Shown here in pieces: positions 12,251 through 23,560 of a stretch of 64,000 bases of DNA; position 1 is the stretch's first letter; each line of letters starts with the position of its first letter. Below the pieces are notes generated by a model, which did no database searches, was not told the origin of the DNA, and saw only the letters and a program-made list of their open reading frames with translations. Origin of the DNA: an uncultured Clostridia bacterium (GTDB taxonomy: Bacteria > Bacillota > Clostridia > Christensenellales > Borkfalkiaceae); the NCBI GenBank assembly GCA_947624445.1, contig CANQKF010000006.1, forward strand, positions 1-64,000, in the 5' to 3' direction. A program made the translations under genes and the position numbers.

Positions 12251-13717
12251 ATGAGAACGAAATTCAAGATCATCTTCGCGCTTACGGGCACCCTCCTTGC
12301 GGCGGTGACGCTCGGGGCGTGTACGTTGAGCAACAATCCCTATAAGGATCACGCGGCGGACGGCTACAACGTGTTTGTGAGTTTCGACGCGAACGGCGGG
12401 CTCGTCGCAGGCGCTTCGGACAGCCGCTTCGTGGATACCTACAAGGCCGAAGCCGTGCAGAAGGGCGTCAAGCTGCTCCTCCCGGGCGATACCCGCCGCG
12501 GCGAGGGCAAGAAGGACAGCACCGTCGTCACCCGCGAGGGATACACGCTCTACGGCTGGTACAGGAGCGCGGAGCAGGCGCGCGTCGACGCGCTCGGCAA
12601 CAAGCTCGACGAGAACGGCGCGCTGTGCATCCAGACGGGCAACCCGCAGGGCTATGTGTATTCGGGCAAGTGGGACTTCGCGGAGGACGTCCTCACCATG
12701 GGCGATCTCAAGCGGGTCACCCATGCGGGGGTCGATGGCTACGGCATTACCCTCTACGCCGCATGGATCCCCAACTACAGCTATGAGTTCTTTGCCGAGA
12801 ACGAGGCGGGCGAGTGGGAGAGCTACGGCACGGCGGTCAAACCCGCAAATACCGACAGCATCCCCGTCCCTTCCTGGAACAGCGAGACGGGCCAGCTCTC
12901 CTACGGCACGGTGCCCCGCCTTTCGGGAAAGACGCTCGAACACATCTATGTCGATCCCGGAAAGACGGAGGAATTCAAGGACGTCATCCCCCACGCGGGC
13001 AGGGTCGACGACGCGACGGCGACGGCGACGGATACGGTCGTCGCGTGCTACACGACCTGGCGGGAGGGGAATTGGTTCAAGATCTCCACGCCCGCGCAGT
13101 TCAATGCAAATCTTCAGGCGGACGGCTGCTATGAGATCTTGCAGGATCTCGACTTCACCCAAACGGCGAACCTCTTCTGGAACGGCGGGCGGCTGGAATT
13201 CCGCGGGACCATCCTCGGCGGCGGGCACACCGTGAAGGGCATCTCGACGACGCAGGCGAACGACTTCACCGCGGGCGGCGTATTCGGAAAGATCGCCGCG
13301 GACGCCGTGATCGAGAATGTGCACTTCGAGGACGTCACGCTCTCGGTCACCAATGCGACCCGTCTCGTCGGCGGGCTCTACGGGCTGTTGGCGGGCGACG
13401 TCTCGGCGAATGCAAGGATCGAAGGGGTCACGCTCACGGGCACGATCTTCGCGGGCGACCTCATCGACGAGCGCAACTTCACCAACTTCACGATCGGGCT
13501 CGTCGGCGGCAACCTCGTCACGGCGGGGATCGCGACGGACGGCATCGAGGTGCGTTCGCTCGCCGTATCGCAATACGACAGCGCCGCGGGCGGCTTTGTG
13601 GATACCTATCCCGTGCTCGTCGAAGCGCAGGAGGATAGCTCGGTGCGCGTCACCAAGAACCCCGATCCCATGGCAAACCCCAATCCCGAAACGGATGATA
13701 TCCGATCGAACGTGTGA
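12251..13717 (+). CDS. Lipoprotein with Listeria-Bacteroides-repeat-like and GLUG-like segments
   Basis: Lipobox LGAC; VSFDANGGLV...GYTLYGWY; GTILGGGHTVKGIS...GGLYGLLAGDVS. Confidence 0.7.
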   Translation: MRTKFKIIFALTGTLLAAVTLGACTLSNNPYKDHAADGYNVFVSFDANGGLVAGASDSRFVDTYKAEAVQKGVKLLLPGDTRRGEGKKDSTVVTREGYTLYGWYRSAEQARVDALGNKLDENGALCIQTGNPQGYVYSGKWDFAEDVLTMGDLKRVTHAGVDGYGITLYAAWIPNYSYEFFAENEAGEWESYGTAVKPANTDSIPVPSWNSETGQLSYGTVPRLSGKTLEHIYVDPGKTEEFKDVIPHAGRVDDATATATDTVVACYTTWREGNWFKISTPAQFNANLQADGCYEILQDLDFTQTANLFWNGGRLEFRGTILGGGHTVKGISTTQANDFTAGGVFGKIAADAVIENVHFEDVTLSVTNATRLVGGLYGLLAGDVSANARIEGVTLTGTIFAGDLIDERNFTNFTIGLVGGNLVTAGIATDGIEVRSLAVSQYDSAAGGFVDTYPVLVEAQEDSSVRVTKNPDPMANPNPETDDIRSNV

Positions 13718-13754
13718 TCTCAAATCGTAAAATAAACGGAGGACAGATAGAATC

Positions 13755-16493
13755 ATGAAAGGAAAGAAAGCGACGAAACTTGCAGCGGTCGCACTCAGCG
13801 CAGTCTTTGGCTGCGGCGCGCTCGGCGCGTTTGCGGGCTGCACCAACGGCTCGAAGTACCTCGTCATCATGACGCAGGAACTCAACGGGCTCTTCAATCC
13901 CTTCTTCTCGACGTCGGGCACCGATATGGACGTCGTCGGGCAGACCCAGCTCTCGATGTTCACGACGGATGAGGACGGCAAGATCGCCTTCGGCGACGAC
14001 GAAGCCGTCATCGTCAAGGACTACGAGATGAAGTCCGAGGGGAACAAGAGCGTGTATTACTTTGTCATCAAGAACGGCATCGAGTTCTCGGACGGCACGC
14101 CCCTCACGATGAACGACATCCTGTTCAACATGTACGTCTACCTCGATCCCGCCTACACGGGCTCGACCACGATGTATTCGACCAAGATCGAAGGCTTGCA
14201 GGCCTACCGCACCCAGCAGAATCTCTCGGGCGGCGGCGCCCAGCAGGACGACGCGCTCACGATGAACGCCGCGGGCAGGGCGCAGAACCGCCTGAACGAG
14301 CTCATCAACCTCTTCAGAGCGCATCCGACGTCTGCCGGCGCGACGACCTACGAGGCCGACCCCGCGACGATGCGGGCCGCAATCGCGGAATCTGTGCCGA
14401 CGTCGGGCTACCGCGAAGCGCTTTGGCCCAACGGCACGCCTACCTCGGGCGACGCCACGGAAATGGCGCGCACCCAGCTCGGCGAGGACTACGACCGCGT
14501 GCTCACCCTCTTCCGCGAAGAGCTCGAGAACGACTTCAACGCCGCCAAGGACGCCTACCAGGATGAGCCATATTCGACGAACACGGCGGGCCTCGTCTTT
14601 GACGAAGTGACTTCCTTCATGTTCATGGAGGGTTACATCGAACTCGAATACTACAAGGATCCCGTCACCAACCAGGAGGACAAGAACAAGATCGTCAAGG
14701 CGACCAAGCAGTATACCAACATCGGCTCCCGCGACACGGCGATCGACTATGTCTTTAACGACAAGATCTCCACGGCGCTCCACCAGATCTTGAGCTACTA
14801 CCAGACGGGCACGACGCTCCGCTCCGAATACGAAGGGCAGGCGCGCGACGCCATCCTGCACGAGCGCGTCGGCGATACGGGGCTTGCCAATCCCAACATC
14901 AAGGGCATCCGCTCCCTTTCGCCCGATCACATGCCCGAAGTCAACGGGCAGCCCGAAGAGACGATCGCTACGGTCACCGTCAACAACCACGACTATGAAG
15001 TCGCGCAGTCGCACGACGCAGAGGGGCGGCCCACGAGCGGCTACGACGTGCTCCGCGTCACGGTTGAGGGCACCGACCCCAAGGCGATCTGGAACTTCGG
15101 CTTCTCCGTCGCGCCCTACCACTACTATTCCGATCCCGAGAAATATAAGGTAGAGATCAAGAACAACCAATTCGGCGTGGATTGGGGCTCCTTCTCCTTC
15201 ATGCAGAAGGTCATCCAGGGCGAAACCCCGGATGGCGTGAGCAAGAACAAGGTACCCATGGGCGCGGGTCCCTACATGGCGACCGACTCCCAGAAGAGCG
15301 ACGCCCCCGCGGCGAACGGCTTCTTCACCAATAATACCGTCTACTACAAGGCGAACCACCGCTTCTTCGAGGACGTCGAGGGCGCGAACAAAGAACTTCT
15401 GCATGCCCCGCTCATCGAGGATATGTGCTATCTCGTCGTCTCCTCGACGAACGCCATCGACCAGCTCCAGAAGGGCGGCGTCCACTTCATCGAACCCAAC
15501 TACACCAAGGATAACGCCGACCGTCTGAACAAGATGGGGAGCGGCTTCAAGCAGGTCAGCTCGTGGCAGCTCGGCTACGGCTACATCGGCATCAACGCAG
15601 GCCTCGTGCCCAACATCAACATCCGCAAGGCGATCATGTCCGCCATGAACACCAACCTCTCCGTCGAGTACTACCTCAGCGGACAGGCGACGACCATTTC
15701 GTGGCCCATGTCCCTCGTGAGCTGGGCGTATCCGAGAAACGAAGGCACGCAGTTCAACGGCGCCAACCCGCTTGCGAACAAGCTCGAAAACAACGGCCAC
15801 GACTACACGATGTGGACGGAGCTCGGCAACAGCGCCGCACAGAACGCGCAGGAGGACGAAGCCGCCCTCGCGAAGATCAGGCAGTATAAGTCGATCTCGG
15901 GCGTGCCCGATAACGATCCGAGCCTCTCGCTCACCTTCACGATCGCGGGCTCCAACCTCACCGAGCACCCCTGCTACAACGTGTTCAAGCACGCGGCGGA
16001 TCTTCTGAACCAGTGCGGCTTCAACATCCAGGTCAACCCCGATATCAACGCGCTCACCAAGCTCTCGACGGGTTCGCTTTCCGTCTGGGCGGCGGCGTGG
16101 GGCTCCACGATCGACCCCGATATGTATCAGGTCTATCACAAGAACTCCACCGCGAGCTCGGTGAAGGCATGGGGCTATCCGCAGATCCTCGCGGCGCCCG
16201 CTTCCTACCAGCAGGAGACGAGCATCCTCAACACGCTCGCAGGGCTCATCGACGACGGCCGCGAGACGACCAACGAGACCGAACGTGCGCGGATCTATAA
16301 GGACGCGATGTCGCAGGTGCTCAATCTCGCCGTCGAGCTTCCCACCTACCAGAGAAAGACGCTCTACGCCCTCAACGCAAAGGTCATCGATATCAACACG
16401 CTCTCGATCGACGTCGACAGCTCGGGCAACCTCATGGGCAACTCCTACGTCTCCCCGCTCTCCAAGATCTGGATGGTCGACTTTGTCAAGTAA
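13755..16493 (+). CDS. Oligopeptide ABC transporter substrate-binding lipoprotein (family 5 SBP), enlarged
   Basis: Lipobox FAGC; IEFSDGTPLTMNDILFN; C-terminal SBP_bac_5 features (NIRKAIMSAMNT); followed by permease and ATPase genes. Confidence 0.9.
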   Translation: MKGKKATKLAAVALSAVFGCGALGAFAGCTNGSKYLVIMTQELNGLFNPFFSTSGTDMDVVGQTQLSMFTTDEDGKIAFGDDEAVIVKDYEMKSEGNKSVYYFVIKNGIEFSDGTPLTMNDILFNMYVYLDPAYTGSTTMYSTKIEGLQAYRTQQNLSGGGAQQDDALTMNAAGRAQNRLNELINLFRAHPTSAGATTYEADPATMRAAIAESVPTSGYREALWPNGTPTSGDATEMARTQLGEDYDRVLTLFREELENDFNAAKDAYQDEPYSTNTAGLVFDEVTSFMFMEGYIELEYYKDPVTNQEDKNKIVKATKQYTNIGSRDTAIDYVFNDKISTALHQILSYYQTGTTLRSEYEGQARDAILHERVGDTGLANPNIKGIRSLSPDHMPEVNGQPEETIATVTVNNHDYEVAQSHDAEGRPTSGYDVLRVTVEGTDPKAIWNFGFSVAPYHYYSDPEKYKVEIKNNQFGVDWGSFSFMQKVIQGETPDGVSKNKVPMGAGPYMATDSQKSDAPAANGFFTNNTVYYKANHRFFEDVEGANKELLHAPLIEDMCYLVVSSTNAIDQLQKGGVHFIEPNYTKDNADRLNKMGSGFKQVSSWQLGYGYIGINAGLVPNINIRKAIMSAMNTNLSVEYYLSGQATTISWPMSLVSWAYPRNEGTQFNGANPLANKLENNGHDYTMWTELGNSAAQNAQEDEAALAKIRQYKSISGVPDNDPSLSLTFTIAGSNLTEHPCYNVFKHAADLLNQCGFNIQVNPDINALTKLSTGSLSVWAAAWGSTIDPDMYQVYHKNSTASSVKAWGYPQILAAPASYQQETSILNTLAGLIDDGRETTNETERARIYKDAMSQVLNLAVELPTYQRKTLYALNAKVIDINTLSIDVDSSGNLMGNSYVSPLSKIWMVDFVK

Positions 16494-16571
16494 CGCCGAT
16501 CTTCACGCAACCCACAGTTCCCTCCGCCGCAAACGCACGGCGGAGGGCGAATCCACCACAGGAGCAGCAAC

Positions 16572-17564
16572 ATGCTGAAATATATCCTCAAACGGCTCGG
16601 GCTCGCCATCCTCATCCTGCTCGGCGTCTCCCTGCTCATCTATATCCTCGTCCGTCTCATGCCGGTCTCCTTCATCGAACAGAAGATCGTCGAGATCACG
16701 GCCTCGGGCGCGGAAGTGGCAGAGGAGACCATCGAAGCGATGAAGAAGATGTACGGGCTCGAAGACGACAGTTTCCTCGGCATCCTCAAGGGATATGCGA
16801 ACTGGCTGGGCGCGCTCTGCCGCTTCGATCTCGGCACGAGCTTCCTCTACGGGAACTCGGTGCTCGATGAGATCGTCGACCACATGGGCGTCTCTTTCGT
16901 CATCGCGTTCATCGCGATCATCCTCGAATATCTCATCGCGATCCCGCTCGGCGTCACCGCGGCGACGCACCAATATTCGGTGCGCGACTACACGGTCACC
17001 GTGCTCGTCATGATCGGCATTTCGCTTCCCTCGTTCTTCTTCGGAAGGGTGCTGCAAAACATCTTTGCCATGCAGCTCGGCTGGTTCCCGCCCTCGGCGC
17101 TGCAAGATGTCTCCAAGGGCTACACGGGCTTTATGGCCCTGCTCGACCAGTTCTGGCACATCATGCTGCCGCTGACCGTCATGGTGCTGCTCAGCATCGG
17201 CGGCACCATGCGCTACACGCGCACGAACATGCTCGAGGTGCTCAATTCCGACTATATCCGCACGGCGCGCGCAAAGGGGCTCCCCGAGTCGAGAGTCATC
17301 TATAAGCACGCCTTCCGCAACACGATGATCCCCATCGTCACGATGCTCGCGGGCGTGCTCCCGACGCTGTTCTCCGGCGCCATGATCACCGAACAAGTCT
17401 TTGACCTGCCCGGCATCGGAAACATCGCCCTGCGCGCCATGCAGGCGGCGGATATCCCGTTCATCATGGGCTACAATATGTTCCTCGCGTTCCTGTCCGT
17501 CATCGGTGTACTGCTCACCGACCTCATGTATGCGGTCGTCGACCCGCGCGTGAAGCTGTTCTGA
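16572..17564 (+). CDS. oppB: Oligopeptide ABC transporter permease (OppB family)
   Basis: MLKYILKRLGLAILILLGVSLLIYILVRLMP...DYIRTARAKGLPESRVIYKHAFRN EAA loop. Confidence 0.93.
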   Translation: MLKYILKRLGLAILILLGVSLLIYILVRLMPVSFIEQKIVEITASGAEVAEETIEAMKKMYGLEDDSFLGILKGYANWLGALCRFDLGTSFLYGNSVLDEIVDHMGVSFVIAFIAIILEYLIAIPLGVTAATHQYSVRDYTVTVLVMIGISLPSFFFGRVLQNIFAMQLGWFPPSALQDVSKGYTGFMALLDQFWHIMLPLTVMVLLSIGGTMRYTRTNMLEVLNSDYIRTARAKGLPESRVIYKHAFRNTMIPIVTMLAGVLPTLFSGAMITEQVFDLPGIGNIALRAMQAADIPFIMGYNMFLAFLSVIGVLLTDLMYAVVDPRVKLF

Positions 17565-17576
17565 GGAGGCACGAAA

Positions 17577-18707
17577 ATGGACGAAAAAGAAAGAATGAAC
17601 AACGACGGGATCGTGCAGGACGTGCGCGACGAAGCACAGGAGCGCGACGCGCGCCTCATGCTCGGCGACGCCTTCGCGGAGGGCGCGGAGGAGATGCTCG
17701 AGGAGACCGATTCGCTCGATAAGAACGTGCGCCTGCTCTCGCCCTTCCGCATGGTCATGCGCCGTTTCTTCCGCTCCAAACTCTCGGTCATCGGGCTCGT
17801 CATGATCGTCGCGCTCATGCTCTTCTCGTGGTTCGGACCCATCGTCTACCGCGCATGGGGGGAGATCGAGGAGGACGCGAGCGGAAGGATCGAATACTTC
17901 AGCGTGGAGACGACCTATCAGGACGAGGCGACGGGGGAGACCTACACGGTGTATCAGGTCACCGAGACCGACCGCACCCTCAACGCCTATGCCCCGCCGA
18001 GCGCCTCGCACCTGCTCGGCACCGATAAGGCGGGCATGGACGTCTTTACCCGCCTCATGTACGGCGGGCGGATCTCGCTCTCCATCAGCTTTATCGCGGT
18101 GTTCGCGGTCACCTTCCTCGGGATCATCTTCGGGGGAATCGCGGGCTACTTCGGCGGCGCGACGGATGAAGTGATCATGCGTATCTGCGATATCTTCATG
18201 TGTCTGCCCAGCCTTCCCATCATGCTCATCATCGGTACGCTGTTCGATTCCTGGCACATCGATTCGCAATACCGAATATACCTTCTGATGCTCTTCCTCA
18301 CGCTCATCTCGTGGTCGGGCACCGCCCGCCTCGTGCGCGGACAGATCCTCTTCCTGCGCGAACAGGAATACATGGTCGCCGCCGAAGCGATGGGATTCTC
18401 CACCTCGAGGAAGATCTTCAAGCACCTCATCCCCAACGTGCTGCCCCAGCTCATCGTCTCGATGACGCTCTCGCTCGGCAGCATGATCCTGCAGGAGGCG
18501 ACGCTCTCCTACCTCGGCTTGGGCGTGAAGGCGCCCTATGCCGCATGGGGCACGATGATCAACATCGTCACCGAGGATCAGAACATCCTGCGCAACTATT
18601 TCAACATCTGGGGTCCTCCCGGGATCTGTATCGTCATCGCCGTGCTCGGGTTCAACTTCGTCGGCGACGGTCTGCGGGACGCGCTCGACCCGAAGGCGAG
18701 GAGGTAA
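17577..18707 (+). CDS. oppC: Oligopeptide ABC transporter permease (OppC family)
   Basis: FRSKLSVIGLVMIV, LLGTDKAGMDVFTRLMYGGRISL, EYMVAAEAMGFSTSRKIFKHLIPN. Confidence 0.93.
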   Translation: MDEKERMNNDGIVQDVRDEAQERDARLMLGDAFAEGAEEMLEETDSLDKNVRLLSPFRMVMRRFFRSKLSVIGLVMIVALMLFSWFGPIVYRAWGEIEEDASGRIEYFSVETTYQDEATGETYTVYQVTETDRTLNAYAPPSASHLLGTDKAGMDVFTRLMYGGRISLSISFIAVFAVTFLGIIFGGIAGYFGGATDEVIMRICDIFMCLPSLPIMLIIGTLFDSWHIDSQYRIYLLMLFLTLISWSGTARLVRGQILFLREQEYMVAAEAMGFSTSRKIFKHLIPNVLPQLIVSMTLSLGSMILQEATLSYLGLGVKAPYAAWGTMINIVTEDQNILRNYFNIWGPPGICIVIAVLGFNFVGDGLRDALDPKARR

Positions 18708-18710
18708 GAT

Positions 18711-20035
<1,325 letters not shown>

Positions 20036-20039
<4 letters not shown>

Positions 20040-21463
20040 AAAAGCCGTTGAATTATGCGTTGATCCGCACGTTGTATACGGTCGTCACCGTGCTGCTTGC
20101 GCTCTTCTGCGTCGTGACCGCGATCTGCATCTTCTGTCTCGTCCCCGTCGTCTGGTGGATGGGGCTCCTGCTGTTGGCGGTCGGCGGAGCGGGGATCGGC
20201 CTGTTGTTCCCCTTCCACAAGCATATCGGCGCCGTGATCGACGCCCTGCCCGAATGGGTGGAGCCGCCCGTCAGCGAGGAAGAACTCGAAAAGCTGCGCA
20301 GAAAGAATGCGGAGCGCCGCAGGAAGCTCGCCGAGATCACGCCCGAGGAGCAGGCGATCCTCGATAAGAACGCCGAGGCGCTCGCAAACGGCGATTTCAC
20401 CGCCTTCGACGACGAAGCCGAGGCGCGCAAGGAACAGCGGGAGCGCGAACTCCGCGCCCTCGACGACGAATTTGTGCCCGCAGACGGGGGATCGCTCCTC
20501 GAAGTGCGCCACCTCAAGATGTATTTCCCGCTCAAAAAGACGATCACGGGCAAAGTCACGCTCGCGCTCCGCGCGGTGGACGACGTCTCCTTTACCCTCA
20601 AAGCGGGGGAGACGCTCGGCATCGTCGGCGAATCGGGCTGCGGCAAGACGACGATGGGCCGCTCCATTCTGAAGCTCTACAAGCCCACGGGCGGGCAGAT
20701 CTTCTTCGAGGGGCGGGACATCGCGGGCTACAAGCCCTCCAAGATGCGCCCCTTGCGCACCAAGATGCAGATCATCTTCCAGGATCCCTATTCCTCGCTC
20801 CCGCCGCGGAGCACGGTCGGCGGGATCCTCTCCGAGCCCGTGAAAGTGCACCATATCGTGCCCGCCGCGGAGGTGAAGGACTACGTGCTCCGCCTCATGG
20901 AGCAGTGCGGGCTGCGGGATTACTACTTCGAGCGCTATCCGCACGAATTCTCGGGCGGGCAGCGGCAGAGGATCTGCATCGCGCGGTCGCTCTCGGTGAA
21001 GCCCAAGCTCGTCATCTGCGACGAGCCCGTCTCGGCGCTCGACGTCTCCATCCAGGCGCAGATCATCAACCTGTTGCGCAATTTGCAGCAGGAGATGGGG
21101 CTCACATATCTGTTCATCTCGCACGATCTCTCCGTCGTCAAGCACATCTCGGATAAGATCGGCGTCATGTATCTCGGGACGATGGTGGAGTTCGGCGATA
21201 AGAAGAGCATCTTCCACAACCCCATGCATCCCTACACGCAGGCGCTCTTCTCGGCGGTGCCCAATCCCAATCCCGACGTGAAGATGGACCGCATCGTGCT
21301 GAAAGGGGATATCCCCTCGCCCGCGGATCCTCCCAAGGGCTGCAAATTCCACACGCGCTGCCCCCTTGCCAAGGAGATCTGCAGCCACGTCGCGCCCGTC
21401 TATAAGGAATACGAGCCCGGGCACTTCGTCGCCTGCCACTGCTACCCGCAGGAGGAAGAATGA
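20036..21463 (+). CDS. oppF: Oligopeptide ABC transporter ATP-binding protein (OppF family) with N-terminal transmembrane extension
   Basis: GESGCGKTTMGRS, FSGGQRQRICIARSL, CDEPVSALDVSIQ; N-terminal ~60 aa contains two hydrophobic spans; ATGA overlap with oppD. Confidence 0.93.
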
Positions 21464-21741
21464 GCAAAAAGACGAAGGACTCCGCAGATCAGAAGAAGGC
21501 CCCCGCAGAAAAAAAGAAGAAGGAAAAGATCATCTATATCGACGACGGCTCGACCGTCGCCGATATGACGAATACGCGCAAGCCCGAGAAGGGGCCGCCC
21601 CGCCGCAAGTCCACCATGCGCGAAAAATGGCGCACCTACATCTCCGTCGTCAAGCGGCTGACGCCCCTGATGCTCTGCACCTTGCTCGCTTTTACGATCA
21701 TCTTTCTCTTTCTCCTCCTGATTTCCGGAAGGTTGTTTTGA
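21460..21741 (+). CDS. Small single-TM protein coupled to oppF
   Basis: ATGA overlap with oppF; Lys-rich N-terminus and one C-terminal TM LMLCTLLAFTIIFLFLLLI. Confidence 0.7.
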   Translation: MSKKTKDSADQKKAPAEKKKKEKIIYIDDGSTVADMTNTRKPEKGPPRRKSTMREKWRTYISVVKRLTPLMLCTLLAFTIIFLFLLLISGRLF

Positions 21742-21748
21742 CGCCATT

Positions 21749-21780
21749 GCCGATGCTCGCTTCGGGCATCGGTTTTTTTG
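21749..21780 (+). terminator. Intrinsic terminator of the opp operon
   Basis: ccgatgc...gcatcgg followed by T7. Confidence 0.75.
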
Positions 21781-21878
21781 CATAATGCGTTCAATATATT
21801 TGAATTAAATTCTTTTTTGCGCCATAAATGTTAAAATACTGCTGTGCATGGTGCGTGGCGCATTATGGAGAGAGGAAA

Positions 21879-22910
21879 ATGTTGAAAATCATCGTAGACG
21901 CAATGGGCGGGGATAACGCCCCTGCGGAGATCGTGAAGGGCGCGATCAAGGCGCTCGACGAACGGAAAGATTTCATGCTGGTGCTCACGGGGGATGAGAG
22001 TCTCGTCGGGCACGAGCTGCAAAAATATAAATACGACGCGACGCGCGTGGAGATCGTCCACTGCACGGAGGTCATCACAAACGACGATATCCCGACGCAG
22101 GCCGTCCGCACCAAGAAGGACAGCTCCCTCGTCGTCGGGCTGAATCTCCTCAAAAACGACCCCGAGGTGGGGGGATTCGTCTCCGCGGGGTCGACGGGCG
22201 CCGTGCTCACGGGCGGCATCATGCTCATCGGCAGGATCAGGGGGGTGCTGCGCCCCGCGCTCTGCCCGGGCATTCCCAACGTGCGCGGCGGCAGGACGCT
22301 CCTCTGCGACTGCGGCGCCAACGCCGAGTGCAAGCCCCAATATCTTGCGCAGTTCGGCATCATGGCTTCCGCCTATGCGAAGGCGGCGTTCGGGATCGAG
22401 GCGCCCCGCGTGGGGCTGCTCACCAACGGTACGGAAGAACACAAAGGGGATCCGCTCCATCAGGAGGCGTTCCGCCTGCTCAAAGCGACGGAGGGGATCA
22501 ATTTTGTCGGCAATATCGAAGGCAGGGACATCATGTTCGGCGAGGGCGACTATGTGGACGTCGCCGTTGCCGACGGATTCTCGGGCAACATCGCCCTGAA
22601 GGCGGTGGAGGGCTGCGGCAAGACGGTCGCGACCGTTCTCGAGCGGGAGTTCCGCAGATCGCTCGGGAGCAAGCTCGCCTACCTCTGCGCCCGCAGACAG
22701 ATCAAGGCGCTCAAGGGCATGCTCGACTACGCCAAGCTCGGCGGGTCGGTGTTCCTCGGGCTCAAGAAGGTCGTCGTGAAGTGTCACGGCGCGTCCAAGG
22801 CGAAGAGCGTGACGCCCTCCGTCGTGCAGGCGGTCGATGCCTACCGTGGCGGGCTCATCGACAGCATCACCGAGATGATCGGCGCGCAGCTCGCCGCGGA
22901 CGAAGCATGA
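21879..22910 (+). CDS. plsX: Phosphate acyltransferase PlsX
   Basis: MLKIIVDAMGGDNAPAEIVKGA, VSAGSTGAVLTGG. Confidence 0.95.
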   Translation: MLKIIVDAMGGDNAPAEIVKGAIKALDERKDFMLVLTGDESLVGHELQKYKYDATRVEIVHCTEVITNDDIPTQAVRTKKDSSLVVGLNLLKNDPEVGGFVSAGSTGAVLTGGIMLIGRIRGVLRPALCPGIPNVRGGRTLLCDCGANAECKPQYLAQFGIMASAYAKAAFGIEAPRVGLLTNGTEEHKGDPLHQEAFRLLKATEGINFVGNIEGRDIMFGEGDYVDVAVADGFSGNIALKAVEGCGKTVATVLEREFRRSLGSKLAYLCARRQIKALKGMLDYAKLGGSVFLGLKKVVVKCHGASKAKSVTPSVVQAVDAYRGGLIDSITEMIGAQLAADEA

Positions 22911-23557
22911 AGAACGGCGAGAATTGGTCGGAGGAGACCTACGCACGGGCGGAAGAAGCGCTCGGCTATGCGTTTTCCGACCGCGCGCTGCTGCTCGCGG
23001 CGTTTACGCACTCCTCATACGCGAACGCGCACGGGGGCGTGTGCAACGAGCGGCTGGAATTTTTGGGCGACGCCGTGTTGCAGCTCATTGTCACCGAACG
23101 GCTCTTCCGAGAGCACGGCGAGGACGAGGGCGTGCTCACGGAGCTCCGCAAGCAATACGTCGCGCGGCCCGCGCTCGAGCGGGCGGAACGGCGCGCGGGG
23201 CTCATGCCCTTTCTGCGCCACGCGGGCGGGGAGAGCAATCTCGGCGGAAAGACGCCCTCCAACCTCTTCGAAGCGGTCGCGGGCGCCATCTATGCGGACG
23301 GCGGGCTCGCCCCCGCAAAACGGTTTCTAAAGCGCTTCCTCACCGTGACGGGAACGGAGAATTTCAAGACATACCTGCAAGAATACGTGCAGGAACGCGC
23401 GAAAGAGGCGCCCGTCTACACGACGCGGGAGACCGAAGAGGGCTTCCACGCCGAAGTCTTTGCGCTCGGCAGCCGCGCCGAGGGGGACGGGACAAGCAAA
23501 AAGGCCGCGGAGACCGCCGCGGCGAAGGCATTATTCGAATATTTCCAAGCAAGGTAA
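22907..23557 (+). CDS. rnc: Ribonuclease III
   Basis: NERLEFLGDAVLQLIV signature and dsRBD; ATGA overlap with plsX. Confidence 0.95.
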   Translation: MKNGENWSEETYARAEEALGYAFSDRALLLAAFTHSSYANAHGGVCNERLEFLGDAVLQLIVTERLFREHGEDEGVLTELRKQYVARPALERAERRAGLMPFLRHAGGESNLGGKTPSNLFEAVAGAIYADGGLAPAKRFLKRFLTVTGTENFKTYLQEYVQERAKEAPVYTTRETEEGFHAEVFALGSRAEGDGTSKKAAETAAAKALFEYFQAR

Positions 23558-23560
23558 GAT

